Source of the DNA: Grammothele lineata
Lineage: Eukaryota > Basidiomycota > Agaricomycetes > Polyporales > Polyporaceae
DNA: 64,000 nt
Assembly: GCA_002150815.3 (NCBI GenBank)
Contig: NDFF03000005.1
Span: 62,001 to 126,000, forward strand
Direction of reading: 5' to 3'
The translations under genes were made by a program, and so were the position numbers. This document shows positions 1 to 23,957 of the stretch, in pieces; positions within the stretch are counted from its first letter, which is position 1, and the number at the start of each line of letters is the position of its first letter. Under the pieces are notes generated by a model. It ran no database searches and was not told the DNA's origin. It was given only the letters and a program-made list of their open reading frames with translations.

Positions 1-227
1 TTGCTCTCAACGCGTACGAATTCGAAGGACGACGTGAACCCGATTCATTTCGCTCTCGACGTTTCCTCGCGAGTCATCGATGTCTCGTTGCGCACATTTC
101 GGTTAGTTGATGATGACTGTCCGTCGGGGCCGACGCTGACCAGCTTAGCGCCAGTAGTGCTACATATCCGAACGGGGACGACTTAGATGTTGCCTAAACC
201 CCCTCTTCGACATACCATAACGCCAAT
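1..227. other. Leader region before the first transporter gene
   Basis: No gene recognised. A 61-codon frame runs through the first 186 bases but has no motif and an unremarkable composition. The stretch most likely holds the promoter and 5' UTR of the ABC transporter that starts at 228. An ACGCGT hexamer at about 9-14 is isolated and may be chance. Confidence 0.4.
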
Positions 228-6710
<6,483 letters not shown>

Positions 6711-7408
6711 TTCCGAGGAAGGACCGTAGTACGTTCGCCATGTACTACTGCGCTGATGAGTAGTGCGGTGCAAAGATGTCCAATGTCACAGCTGCGTAGC
6801 CGACCTGTTCGAACACGTGGATCAGAACAGCTGCCCATGTTCTTGAGTGCACCTGTCTCTACTCGGGCCTTCGAGCATGCGCATCATTGTTAGAGTGGGC
6901 GCGCGCGACTGCAGAGTGTATTAGAGTGTGTTGTGGGGGAAGAGCAGTCGAGGCCGGGTATGACAGATTAGATTTAGGAGGCTGACAAAGCGGTCCAGAG
7001 TTGGCCGGTAATGCCGCAAATCGATTCAAGCGGGCTTTGCGAGCTGATCGGACCGGCTCCTGTCTGCCACACTCCAACCCCAGCACCGAGTGACTCTGAT
7101 TAGGCTCCAGTGCAGCATAGCCTCGAGGCAAGACCCTGACGATGACAGGTTACGCCAGGACATTTCGGAGGCAATGGCGTCATGCAAGTCGAATCCCACG
7201 TAGAGCGACGTACTAAGTAACAGGCGGGGTCGCAACGCCGGTCGTCTCCGTGGGTCAGGGCGCTTGTCGCGAGACCTGCCCTCAGCCCAGGGTTCGTGCC
7301 AGGTCCACGCTGACTACGGCGTCGGTACCGACGCCCATCGGGTACAGCGCGATATTTATTACAGGCTCAGGAGACGAGCATGGCCCTCTACCGCTAGTGG
7401 CCCTCAAG
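6711..7408. other. Spacer between the tandem transporters
   Basis: This 698 bp holds the 3' UTR of copy 1 and the promoter of copy 2. Short open frames occur on both strands, but none has a recognisable motif. I chose the ATG at 7409, not an in-frame one at 7250, because it gives an N-terminus and a 222 nt first exon that match copy 1 exactly. Confidence 0.5.
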
Positions 7409-13944
<6,536 letters not shown>

Positions 13945-14332
13945 AGCAGCTTCGTCTCATGTCTTCTTCCGTCATGTAGCTGGACATACGCGTCATATTT
14001 GTGTCAGCTAGACCAGTCTTCGAGATCGTCGGAGCTTGAACCGCAAGGTCACACTAAGCGAGGTGTTTGGGAATGTAAGATATGAAACGCAAAAGCAGCG
14101 TACAACACCTTCCCTGGCACAGCTAAACTATGGCTAGTAGTAGTACAAGTACAACAAGAACCGAAGCTTGTGAGTCGGAGCGACATCACGTCCGCTCGCG
14201 ACTCGCGCGGCGGCACTGTCGCCCCAGAGGCCGTGGCCCCTCGCCATGGTATACACAAGACATCAAGAAGACGGCGAGGGGAACCGCACGGGCACCCTAG
14301 CGCGCCAGGCCGCTCGCAGCCCGGCGCGCAGA
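13945..14332. other. Convergent intergenic region
   Basis: About 390 bp between the stop of the second transporter and the stop of the minus-strand gene that follows. It should contain both 3' UTRs. Nothing else is recognisable. Confidence 0.4.
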
Positions 14333-15856
14333 TCAGCGACCGTATGTGCTGTGCAGACGCGTCATGTCGAGCGGTGGGGGCCGGTTCGAGCGGCGCTTGC
14401 TCTTCCGCGAGCCGTTCGACGACACGGACGCGTTCGAGCCGTGACGCGAGAGCTGCGAAGGGGATGGCATGGGCGCGGGAGTCGTCACCATCTTGGGTAC
14501 GGCGCTTAACGGCTGGCCGTTGTACGACGCGGTGAGCGACGCCGAGCGCGGGGGCGCCCCGGAACCGAGCGGGGAGGGCTTGATTGTCGACGAGAAGGGG
14601 ACGTACATCGCCGACGCAGGGATGCCTATCGGTGTCGACGTAAGATCCGCGGAGCCGCCTGAACCCGAGCCCGAGCCTGAGGAGCCGTAGTCCGAGTCCG
14701 ACGCGGGTGATGCGGGCGTCACTGTCGCGGAGAGCCACGCAGACTGGAGAATCTTCGCAGACTTGTTCGCCGTCAGCGGCGTCTTTGAGCGCGATGCGGA
14801 GCCGATGGGGGTCAAGGTGGGCGCAAGACGTGCGGAAGGCTGCACGGGGGGTGCAGGTGAACGCGTCATGCGCTCGGCGTCGAAGGTACTTGTCCGCAGT
14901 GCAGAGCTCTTCATGGTCGACGAGCGCAGGGCGGAGGACTTGAGCGCGGCGCTACGGAGCGTACCCGTGCGGGGCTGCTTCTCGGATGGGAGACGGATTT
15001 GTGGCGTGTAAAGAGGCCGTTTCGTCCATGTGGTGTTCATGTTGGATTCTTGTGGGCTGTGGAGGGCCTCGCGGGTCCTGAACCACGGGTACGTGCGAGT
15101 AGACGCACCCCAGATCTGGGAGTCGTCCTTGAGGTGGAGGATGGCGACGATCATCAAGAGTAGGAAGTAAGCGAGTACTACGGGGAGGGGACAACTTGAG
15201 GAAGTGTGTAGGAAGAAAAATCATGCTAAGACTCACGGTTCGCGGTTCCCACCCATGCAAACACCTGAACCACCAAAGCAGTTGTGCATGAACCAGGTAT
15301 AAGGATATCTGCTGCAAAGTTGCAAAGCAAATGGGGCAATGTAGCGGTCGCGAGCGAGGCACCAGCTGTAAACCTACGTTCAGTTTCCCCTTCCCTAGCT
15401 GTCTAGCTGAAACCACGTACCGAGGTTCAGCACCCAGAAAAAACCAACCCATGCACCCTCTAACCATACTTGACCGATGAGAGCATTTTTGCGAAGGAGG
15501 TCGATGAACATCCTGGGTATCCTTGTGAGCTTGGATACGATAGACGACTCGCAGACGACGTACACTGGGAAGATGAACAGGATGCCGAATGCGCTGGTGG
15601 CAATAAGGTACATGTCCGCGATCGCTATAAATAATTTGTCGATACCTCATGTTCATTTTGATTCGGGGAAACACGTACGATGCAAATCCTGTTCTTGAGC
15701 CAGGAGGAGATTCCACACAGCTACACAGCAGATAACGGCATTGCAGAGCGTGAAAAAAGCTACAACGATGGCTTGTCGGAAGATATTCAAACGCACGTCA
15801 AACACCTAAGACTCACCGAAAACAAAGTAACGAGCAAAAGAAAGTGGTGAGACCAT
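14333..15856 (-). CDS. Four-pass membrane protein with Ser-rich tail (MARVEL-like layout)
   Basis: The protein shows four hydrophobic segments: around the SPLSFARYFVF start, around IATSAFGILFIFPVYVV, around LEGAWVGFFWVLNL, and around VLAYFLLLMIVAIL. A cytoplasmic tail of about 250 residues follows, rich in Ser, Pro and Thr, with near-repeats of the form LKSSALRSS and basic C-terminal patches (RKSKRRSNR). The four-span layout resembles MARVEL-domain proteins, but I see no diagnostic motif, so that is inference. Introns of about 57 nt fit at 15756-15812 and elsewhere. The start is uncertain. The ATG at 15856 has strong context (gccATGg). An upstream ATG at 16106, joined by a GC-AG intron, opens a 38-codon frame ending LVLELIVLA that then stops and is out of frame with the body. 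That frame is either a uORF or the true N-terminus with a frameshift. The tail suggests phosphorylation or trafficking control. Confidence 0.55.
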
Positions 15857-16106
15857 GGCGAACACAAGCAAGAGCGCAGGGACGTGAGGGGGATGGATCG
15901 GGACCGGTCGACGGTAGTGGATGGGATGTTTAGGCCAACACGATGAGTTCAAGTACCAGCTCCGTGTCCGGAATCCTGTCCGACAATGCGTCAAGCAAGT
16001 GGCCTGGGGAGAAGAAAAGAAAACAGAGGAGAAAAGAAGGTGAAAAGCACAAAGCTCGCTTGCCTTGGAACAACGCGGGCTCAATAAATGAGGAACTCGG
16101 TCGCAT

Positions 16107-17491
16107 CGCCTACGCTTACGTACGCAGCCCTGAAACCGAGCGGAAGGCGCAACGCTCGAGTTGATCAACACCGCCGTCGCTATGGACCCATCTGTTCGTC
16201 CAAAGTCCGTTCTGACTCCCTCCGCCAGAACGTTGGCATAAGTAAACGCGAACACATGCATGATGGCTGGCCTAAATATTCTAACTTATCCTGTGAGGCG
16301 TTTGGTACCTGTGAGAACGAGCAACGACATGGAAAGGCTCACCGGGCCACTGGTGTCGTGTGTGCTGCCATCATTTCAACCGCCTCGGACTGATGCCAGC
16401 GGTAGGCGCGACACAGATTCTAGACGGAATGGCTGTGGATGTCGACGCGCCTAATGCAGAGCGCTGATGCCGACCGTCCTTGGCCGACATGTCCGCTTAT
16501 CTACGGACTGCCTGCTTGTCGTGCTGTTGTATTATACTACAGTATGCATAGCCCGATAGACGATGACCTCGAGACGAGAAGCCATCACAGGAGGACGCTC
16601 GAATTTGACTGGCTGCGTGGCAAACGAGGCGCCCGCGGCGGCAATCATTCTGTTCCCCAGCCACCACCCTAACCCTAACAAGGCCTGCGGCGGCGCACAC
16701 TCTGCCACAGACCCTTCCGGTGCATTGACGAGGCTGCTACATACGACATCGGTCTTCCTACATTGGCCGGGCCTCCTCCCATCTAGGCTTTCTCTGTACA
16801 TCATCTTAGCTGCAGAGGCATGCGCCTGTAAACCCGAGGATCCCCGAGTAAGTATTCTTTCCTGCCCAGTTATCGGGGCAGACCATATCCAGGCCGCTCA
16901 CGGAGAGGTTTCAGCCTGAATGTCGCGCCATGGTCGAACATCGATGTTACGACAGTTGTCAATGAAAAGCAGGTCAAGGCGCACGTCAAAGTTGTTGACT
17001 GGCGCCGCCTGAAGGACTCGACTCTGTGATTCAAATGAAGATACGAGTGCTTATCAATTCCAAGATGCCGCTCAACTGAGAACCTCTAGCAGGATTAATA
17101 CTTGTGCGTATGCATCGCGATTGAGTCAAACCCCACTGCACAGCAATACCAAGTTCATTCCCCCCTCCCCCCAATGATAGGCAACGAGAGATACAGGAAT
17201 CTTCCTGTGCACCCGGCGCCGCGCCCCACCTTGCAAACGTCTTCCCCAACAATCGTTGAATGTCTCGATCGGACAAGTCCGTCCTGTAGCCAGTTAGCAT
17301 CAACCCTTCAAACTAGCGTGCCCGCCCACAGGCTCCACTAGCGGAACTTCGTGGAAGGATTCAAACTCACACGCGAACACGTGCGTTAAGTACTTTGTCT
17401 CTTTCTCTCCTGAGCCTTACTGTCAGCGGTGTTTTGCTCCTCTCTTCTCACAGTGATACGTCTGTCTTGGCGATAACAGCTATTTTCCACT
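16107..17491. other. Gene-poor stretch of about 1.4 kb
   Basis: I see no supportable gene here. Short frames on both strands lack motifs and coding character. It presumably holds the 5' UTR and promoter of the four-pass protein (minus strand) and the promoter of the small two-pass protein (plus strand). Two telomere-like units (ccctaaccctaac, 16667-16679) are too few to mean anything. Confidence 0.4.
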
Positions 17492-18133
17492 ATGGTGAAC
17501 GAAACAGCGCCCAGGTAATCGCTTACGCGCCTTCATGGACCGCCGTGCAAGACGGTCTGTCGCCTTGGCATCTAGTTGACTCGCCGTCCAGCGAGTCATG
17601 CCCGGAACAACTCCTGGTCGTCAATTCGCGTCTCGGTACGGCATTGGGCGACTCAAGAGGCACATCGCTTTCAGCTGGCAGCGATCACGCTCGCACCCAC
17701 ACTACGTCGCATCCGTTCTATCCCCGGCGGGTTGAAGACGGTTGTCATGGAATATATCGAGGGGTTGGATGCTTATCGTCTCGTACGGATAGATGTTCAC
17801 CACCATGTGAGTTCCTCCAGAGCTCTACTCGAAGATATCGGAGCCGCCCGGGGTTGACGCTGACCCCAGATGCAGGTCGGGCATATCCTATCCTTCATGT
17901 ATGATTTGGGAAGCCTTGCGTACAACTTCGCTATCATCGCGTGCACCGCGTTTGATGGCACGACTACCGTCTCCGTACGTCTTCGTCGCCGACCGCCACG
18001 TCGCGCCCCGCGTGGACGCGTGTTCAGGTTAGTGGTCGAGTGCTTGTGGGCTGCGTTCTCGATCTTGACAAATACGTTCATCGTCGCATACATAGCCGCA
18101 GCGGGACTGTGGCACAAGTGGATGCACCGGTGA
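17492..18133 (+). CDS. Unrecognised small two-pass membrane protein
   Basis: I do not recognise this gene. A model with exons 17492-17514, 17596-17806 and 17870-18133 gives about 165 aa. It has a basic Arg-rich N-terminal half (TLRRIRSIPGGLK, then VVMEYIEGLDAYRLVRI) and two hydrophobic segments (HILSFMYDLGSLAYNFAII and FSILTNTFIVAYIAAAGLW) separated by an Arg-rich loop (RLRRRPPRRAPRGRV). The second junction is clear (caccat|gtgagt ... cccag|atgcag). The first intron would be 81 nt, longer than the local norm, so the start is weak. The loop and termini suggest a short helical-hairpin membrane protein. The gene ends only 73 bp from the stop of the convergent ALG3. Confidence 0.4.
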
Positions 18134-18206
18134 GATAGGCAAAAATCACCACATCGATGGATGATGGCAAGTCCGTACAATATGTGAGATTAGCTAATGC
18201 TAAGCA

Positions 18207-19796
18207 TTACTCGTTTTTTGGACGAGAGACATGGACGCCTTCAGGGTATCCAAACCAGATGCCAAGCAGCAGAATGAGATGGGACGCGAGGAGGATCCCA
18301 GACGACACGGTTGTCGATGGGAAGACATTCCATGCGTACTCTATCCCCAGCATGAGGGCTAGTCTGTCAGATGGAAACGTATTGTGAGTGGCGGCGATAT
18401 GGTGCAGTGGGAGAGAAGGCATACCTTGCTAGAACTGGATACTTCGTCCTCGACATGAGGAATGGCAGGTGCATTGCGTACCACGAATAGAATTGATAAT
18501 GCAATGAGCGCGCGAACACGATGCCAATCAAATTTGACGTGTAAAGTACGGTCGCAACATCTATGAATGGCAGTCAGCGTCCTTCCACTTGGCCTTATCC
18601 GCTATGAGTTGGGATGGGACTACTCACAGTCTGCCGACAATCTCCCAACAACTGGCGCATGGAGGGGTGCCCTGAACCCTCTGTCAAGCACGGACCACAC
18701 GCCACCTTGCGCACGACACCACCTCCCGAAGCCAAAGAGGACGAGCACACCTAGGTGGGTAGCTAGGAGACCGCGCGCCCACATCGGACTGAGGAAGAGT
18801 GATTCTCCGAGGAAGCGCCAGTTGACGGTCCACTTAAAGAGGAAAATGCGCGAAAACTCGTACGCTGAGCCGAGGTATGAGCGCGGGTGAAGGAGGAGGA
18901 AGGGGAGGCCTGCGATGGCTTGGGTCGCCGCGAGGAGCAGAATGTGGAGGAATGTAGGAAGGAGACCGCGGCGCTGGAAGAGGACGACGAGGACACCGGG
19001 AACGTAGAGGAGGACATTCATCTTCACCGACAGCGCACATCTGTGGAAAACGAGTGCGGAGGTGAACATGGTAGGATCAAGCGGAGCAAGCGGAGACATA
19101 CCCTAAGAGGAGCGTACCGAGTGTGTCCCAACTGCTTACGAACGCCAAGACCGCAGCTTGGGCTGCGAATACAGACCAGCAGTCATTGAACAAGCGGAGC
19201 ACGAAGATGGAGTGCAGCCGCTTGCTGAGTGGGAGCAGGAGCACTATCCAGTTGGGAATCCCACCAGCTTGCTTGTACACGGCGATAGTAGTAGCAAGCG
19301 TCGCGAGGTATAGCACGCCATAAATTTGCTGGGATTTCCATACGTTTTGACCGGCATCAGTGAGAGTGTAGAGGACCTGATGGATGTAGACATGTCCGGC
19401 TGGGTAGCTTAGAGGCCAGTCAGACCAGGAGATCTCTGCATGACGGAAATCGACACGTACACGATGGGCCCAGTAGGACCAGAAATCAGCGCATAGTCTC
19501 TCTCTCCCTTGAGGTACAACTCTAGCTGGTACATGTACGTCTCCCAGTCGATCTCCGTGTCTGGGGAGTTCGCGTCAAGTGGGCTTCATGGTGCAGGAAG
19601 ACGGTAGCTGACATGGTACGAAGCGTATGATGAGCTGTGTGAGGACAGCATCACCGAAGACTACCAGAACCGCTAGCGGAGCAAAGTAATGGGGATCCGT
19701 GAGGAGTCGGCATGCGAGACCGCAAAGAGAGCGGACGAGACTGACGGGGTACGAGGGGGACATGGCCGTCGTCGGCGGTCGCAGCCACAACTTCAA
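18207..19796 (-). CDS. ALG3: ALG3, Dol-P-Man alpha-1,3-mannosyltransferase of the ER
   Basis: Adds the sixth mannose, from dolichol-phosphate-mannose, to Man5GlcNAc2-PP-dolichol on the lumenal side of the ER, the first lumenal step of N-glycan precursor assembly. Family landmarks read in order: [18 protein letters not shown] near the N-terminus with the conserved first-loop acidic motif, then [42 protein letters not shown], and [14 protein letters not shown], with hydrophobic spans between. The junctions at the YTEIDW and IVYPAG motifs are GT-AG and keep the frame. The last exon ends [10 protein letters not shown]. Start 19796 is the first in-frame ATG; an internal one at 19763 (MSPSYPVS) is also possible. 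It is transcribed in the same direction as the M13 peptidase upstream and towards the small two-pass gene. Confidence 0.9.
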
Positions 19797-20028
19797 GTGG
19801 CCACATCGGTAGGCCTATAACTTCGGCCCGTTCCGGTGCGCAGCGGCCCGCAACGAGGCCTGAAACGACTGTCGGAGCTTTTGAGACTTTGAGTCGCCAT
19901 CACACTTGGCTCACGATGCTCAGCCGGTGTAAGAGATGGCGAATATATATCCCCTATGATACACAAACTCGGACACAACACTCTCCGACCTCCTGATTAT
20001 CCCACTGACCGCTGACCAGCACTCGAGC

Positions 20029-23000
20029 CTACCAGAAGAGACATCTCTCTTCATTAGGAGGATTCAGCTATTGAGATTGTGAAACGCAGAATTAGTGACG
20101 CTATAAACAGAGATGCGGGGTACAAGCGTGTACAAACCTTGGCTTTCGGTGAGCACTTGAACGCTGTCGCGAACTCAGGAATGTTCGACACCGTCCCATC
20201 GACGCGGAATTGATTCGGCGAGTGTGGATCAGTGCGCACACGAGCAACCTGCATACGAAGCAGTAAGGACGGAGAGCTGGAAGGTCCAAAGAAATGGCAA
20301 AAAGACGGGAACTTACGGCAGCCTCCGGTTTGATGTTCTGTGCCCAGCTACGAGCGAAGGAAATGAAGAACATTTGTTCGCTATGCGCTGGAGTGAGACA
20401 CTTGGCGGGGCCAAGGCGGAGCAGGTCCTGCTTACCGAGTGTAGTTGAGGCCCGGTAGAAGGAATTCTGTCTTCTCGTCATATTGCGCCTTCCAGGCGCG
20501 GAACGCCTGGATAAGGCCACTGTCCCCGATGTTCTCGCCAGAAGTACTATACATTGCCGTGAGCCCATGTCGCATAATTCGAGGCGAGTATTAGGGTCTA
20601 TGGCTCACAGATTACCCTGACGGATGGCGAGCATTAGCATGGAGTAAACATTATAAGTAGTCGCAACTTACATTGACGTAAATCTTTCCGCCCTTGCCGT
20701 CATCGATCGTGTAGTCTAAGCGGGCAGTTAACATCGACAATGACATGCGTGAGCTTGCAGGCGCACTGGAATACTGGTCGACAATACACTTCTGAATGAC
20801 CTTGAAGCCGTCACTTGTCTTGTTCGTCCACCATTCTTCAAGCTTCCCGTTCTGATTATACAACCGGCCAGCCGAGTCGAACGCATGCTGTGGTCACAAA
20901 ACAGTTAACTACCATCGGCGGCGCCACTTGAGGAGAAACCTCACCGTCAGCTCATGTGAGGCTACGTGGCCAAACGACCCGTAGTTCATGTAACCAGGCC
21001 AGTCGACATGGAAGAACGGCGGACGAAGAATGCCAGCAGGGAAGACAATCTCGTTGCCCGGCGGATTGTAGTACGCGTTGACGGTTGAAGGATACATCTC
21101 CCACGTCTCCGGATCACGCTGCTTGCCGATTTGGAACCAAGTGCGGATTTGGTCGGCAATGCTGCGGAGACAGTGAGGAAGATAACGAGGAAAGGGTGAA
21201 CGGCTACCAACTTTGCGCTGACCATGTTGTCGAAGAATGAGTCTGTGTTGATCTTGACGCGCGCGTACCAGTTCGCGATTGAGCGAGGATCCTCAGTGTT
21301 GGGCGACAGGGGATAGCCAACTTTCACGCGGAGGGCGTCAGCCTACCATGATAGCTGTGAGTACAACCGTTCCGAATTGCTATGAAGACTCGCACTCACC
21401 TTTTGGGCGGCCGCCTTTGCACTTTCTTTGTCCATCCAGTCGAGGTTTGCCAACGACTTCTTGAAAGACTTGACAATGTCTTCATAAATGTGAGGGCGAC
21501 GTAACAGCATTCACCGTACAGGATCACATACCAGTGATCACCTTCGTCGCTTTCTCGCGTGAAGCGCCTCCGAACGTTTCTTGAACGAAATACCGACCGA
21601 GGGCAAAGCCCATGGCAGATTCCACTCGTCCAACACAGTACTCCGCACGATCGCCCACCGCGCCCTTTTTAATGCCGTTAAGCACCTCCTCGAGGCTCCG
21701 CACGGCCTTCCACGACTCTGTCTCGAGCCCGAGATATGATGAGTAGGTGAACCCAGCACGGGTGACGAAGTATGCCTCAAGGGTGTCCTTGTCTGTGCCG
21801 TTGAGGATCTTCGAGAGGTCAGAGAGGTAAGTAGTGGATGTAAGGATAACCGTGGTCGGGAAATTGCGGGGGGCGAAGGTAGAAAGGTATACCGAGAAGT
21901 CGAATTCGGGAAGCGAGTCAGTGATATTCTTGAAGGGTACCGGGTTGTAAGTTGCGATGGGATCTTGGTACAAAATATCACTAGAAGGGGTGAAGTGAGT
22001 ACACTAAAGTGTTCCGATGTTGACGCTACGTACAGGTCAAGACTTGCCGCCGCGATTTCCTTCTCGAACTTTATGATAGCTTTTGCAAGCCTGTGTGCGC
22101 GCTCAGTCGGCGCTTCCGCCTTGTCACCGTCGTCGTCGTCGCCCCATGGCGGCCAGGGCCACGGAGGCCAAACCCGGAGACGCTCCTCATGGACCGTCGA
22201 ATCGTCTGATTGCTCCGATTCTATCGGATTGGCCTGGAGCTTCTCGTCATCTTCACTAAGTGCAAGGATAATCCGTTCTAGAACATCACGGTAGAGTGAA
22301 ACAATAGACTCTTCATCATAGTACTCCTGTTCAAATATGAACATCACGACCTCAAAAACCCTTGATTGCACATACCTTAGAGGGGAGGCCCAAGTCCGCT
22401 TGACTTAACCAAAGGGTCATGAAATTGGGATCCTTCCCAGCATCTCCCTCAATGTCGTAATTGAAGAGTGCATCGATGCCTATAAGGCCTTCAGAGGCTG
22501 CGATTTTGACATGTGTTGTAAGCACTCACCTCGAGAGTGAAGGTATGCAACGGTGGCCGTAAGCCTTTCCTTATCCTCCTTCGGCGTAGCGTTGAGCGAA
22601 TCGACTACAGTAGTCTTCCCACGGAATAGTTCACGGATCTTCTGTGCCATATCCTTCAACGGAGCTTGGCCGACCTCGTCCAAATGGTCTTCGTCCATAC
22701 AAGACTGGTATAAACCACGGAGCTTCTTAAGGAGCATCTCGTCGTACGGATCTGTCATAAGTGCAGAAGCGTGGACAAAGCGAGCCGAGGAATCCTGCGA
22801 CACGATCTGCTGAAGTAGACGCTTGTTCTGCAAAGCGATCTCATCGAAGTGGCCGAACTTGCCCTTGTCAGAAGGGATAGGGTTCTCCTTCAACCACCCG
22901 CCATCTGCGGTGCGTGTTACGGCTGCGCGATACACAAACAACATACAAACTCACTGGCAAAGTCATAGAAGTTCTCACAGGGGTCCACCGACTCGTCCAA

Positions 23001-23505
23001 TCCAGAGAGCACAGAAGCGGCAAGATTGATGCATGAAGGAGAGATGCAAACAGGCTGTAAACACGTGTTCAAGGTGAGAATCGAACAATTACAATAGAAC
23101 GCAGAGACGCACCTCTTCCGGAGGGCTGGTCGGAGCTGGTGCCGGTAACGATACTGTGGTGGTCAAGACCGCGGTCGTCGTAGCCTGTTCCGTAGTGGTC
23201 GCAACAGTGGTTGAGGTAACAATAACGGTGGTTGTGATTCTCTCCCCGGTGCCGTTGTTGAGCTTGTGCTGGGCTCCGGCGAAGAGGCCAATGAAGATAG
23301 AACTGAGGAGGAGGAAGATGAGGGTCGCTATCAATAGAATCTTGGTTAGCGGAGAGAGCGGCTCCTGCACAACAGCTGCAATGCGTTCCAGGTACGTCGG
23401 CTCCTCTTCTGGCACTGTAGGAGCATCGTCGGGGTGGGAGGCGTTCTGTAGTAGGGGTGCGGTCTCTGGTTCGGGATAATGGATGTCGGGGGTGAGAAGG
23501 GCCAT
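20029..23505 (-). CDS. M13-family (neprilysin-like) zinc metallopeptidase, type II membrane protein
   Basis: Endopeptidase or ectopeptidase of the neprilysin/ECE family. A cytoplasmic leader with an acidic ETAPLL motif comes first, then one membrane anchor (ILLIATLIFLLLSSIFIGLF), then a Thr-rich stalk. The lumenal domain has DPCENFYDFA near its start, the substrate-binding NAYYNP motif, zinc site HELTH (split by the intron 20888-20944), third ligand in ENIGD, and the C-terminal CLFW that ends the family. I chose the ATG at 23505 because it leads straight into the tail and anchor. An ATG at 23581 opens a short overlapping frame that may be a uORF. A Trp/Pro run followed by an acidic stretch (VWPPWPWPPWGDDDDGD, about 22127-22180) sits inside the ectodomain. 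Probably glycosylated and active in the vacuole or at the cell surface. Confidence 0.9.
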
Positions 23506-23957
23506 AGTAGGGGGAGTAGGAAGACAGAGCATAGTACATACCCTCGTCCGTAGACGGTCTAGGAGCTCGCGTGTCCGCCATGCCGGCGGGTAGAGGGTCG
23601 CGGCCGGGAGCAAGAAGGATGCGTGTGGGCAGGCGAGACACAGGGAAGCGAGTCGTCGACTCGTCCGCGTCCCGGCAGTCGCGCACGTGGTCGTCCCTCC
23701 TCAGTGGCAGTGCCGTTCGCTAATCCATGACGATTGTCCCCGGAATGGAAAAGGCTCAGACACGTTGACATTGAAATATACACCCCGCAGTGGAGACGCT
23801 TGATACTATCAAAACAGGTAGCACGGCTCACTACGGGTTAAATTACAACTGCGCAAGACTAGGTTGAGTGGGGAGGGTACGAAGAGCTTCGACAGCTGCA
23901 GTATGTGTACTAAAGCTAAAGTCTAGATCCAACAAGACAGGCGGCGATCTACGAGGC
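23506..23957. other. Promoter region of the M13 peptidase
   Basis: This 452 bp lies between two minus-strand genes and holds the 5' UTR and promoter of the peptidase plus the 3' UTR of the scramblase. It contains an upstream ATG frame at 23581 (starting MADTRAPRPSTDEG) that overlaps the peptidase start in another frame. Confidence 0.35.

Noticed and set aside
1..186. 61-codon open frame at the left edge
   Set aside because: No start context, no motif, and short enough to be chance.
14170..14943. Plus-strand frames of 70-120 codons
   Set aside because: Shadows of the Ser-rich tail of the minus-strand membrane protein.
16667..16679. Telomere-like ccctaaccctaac
   Set aside because: Only two units inside normal sequence. 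Not a telomere or a convincing interstitial array.
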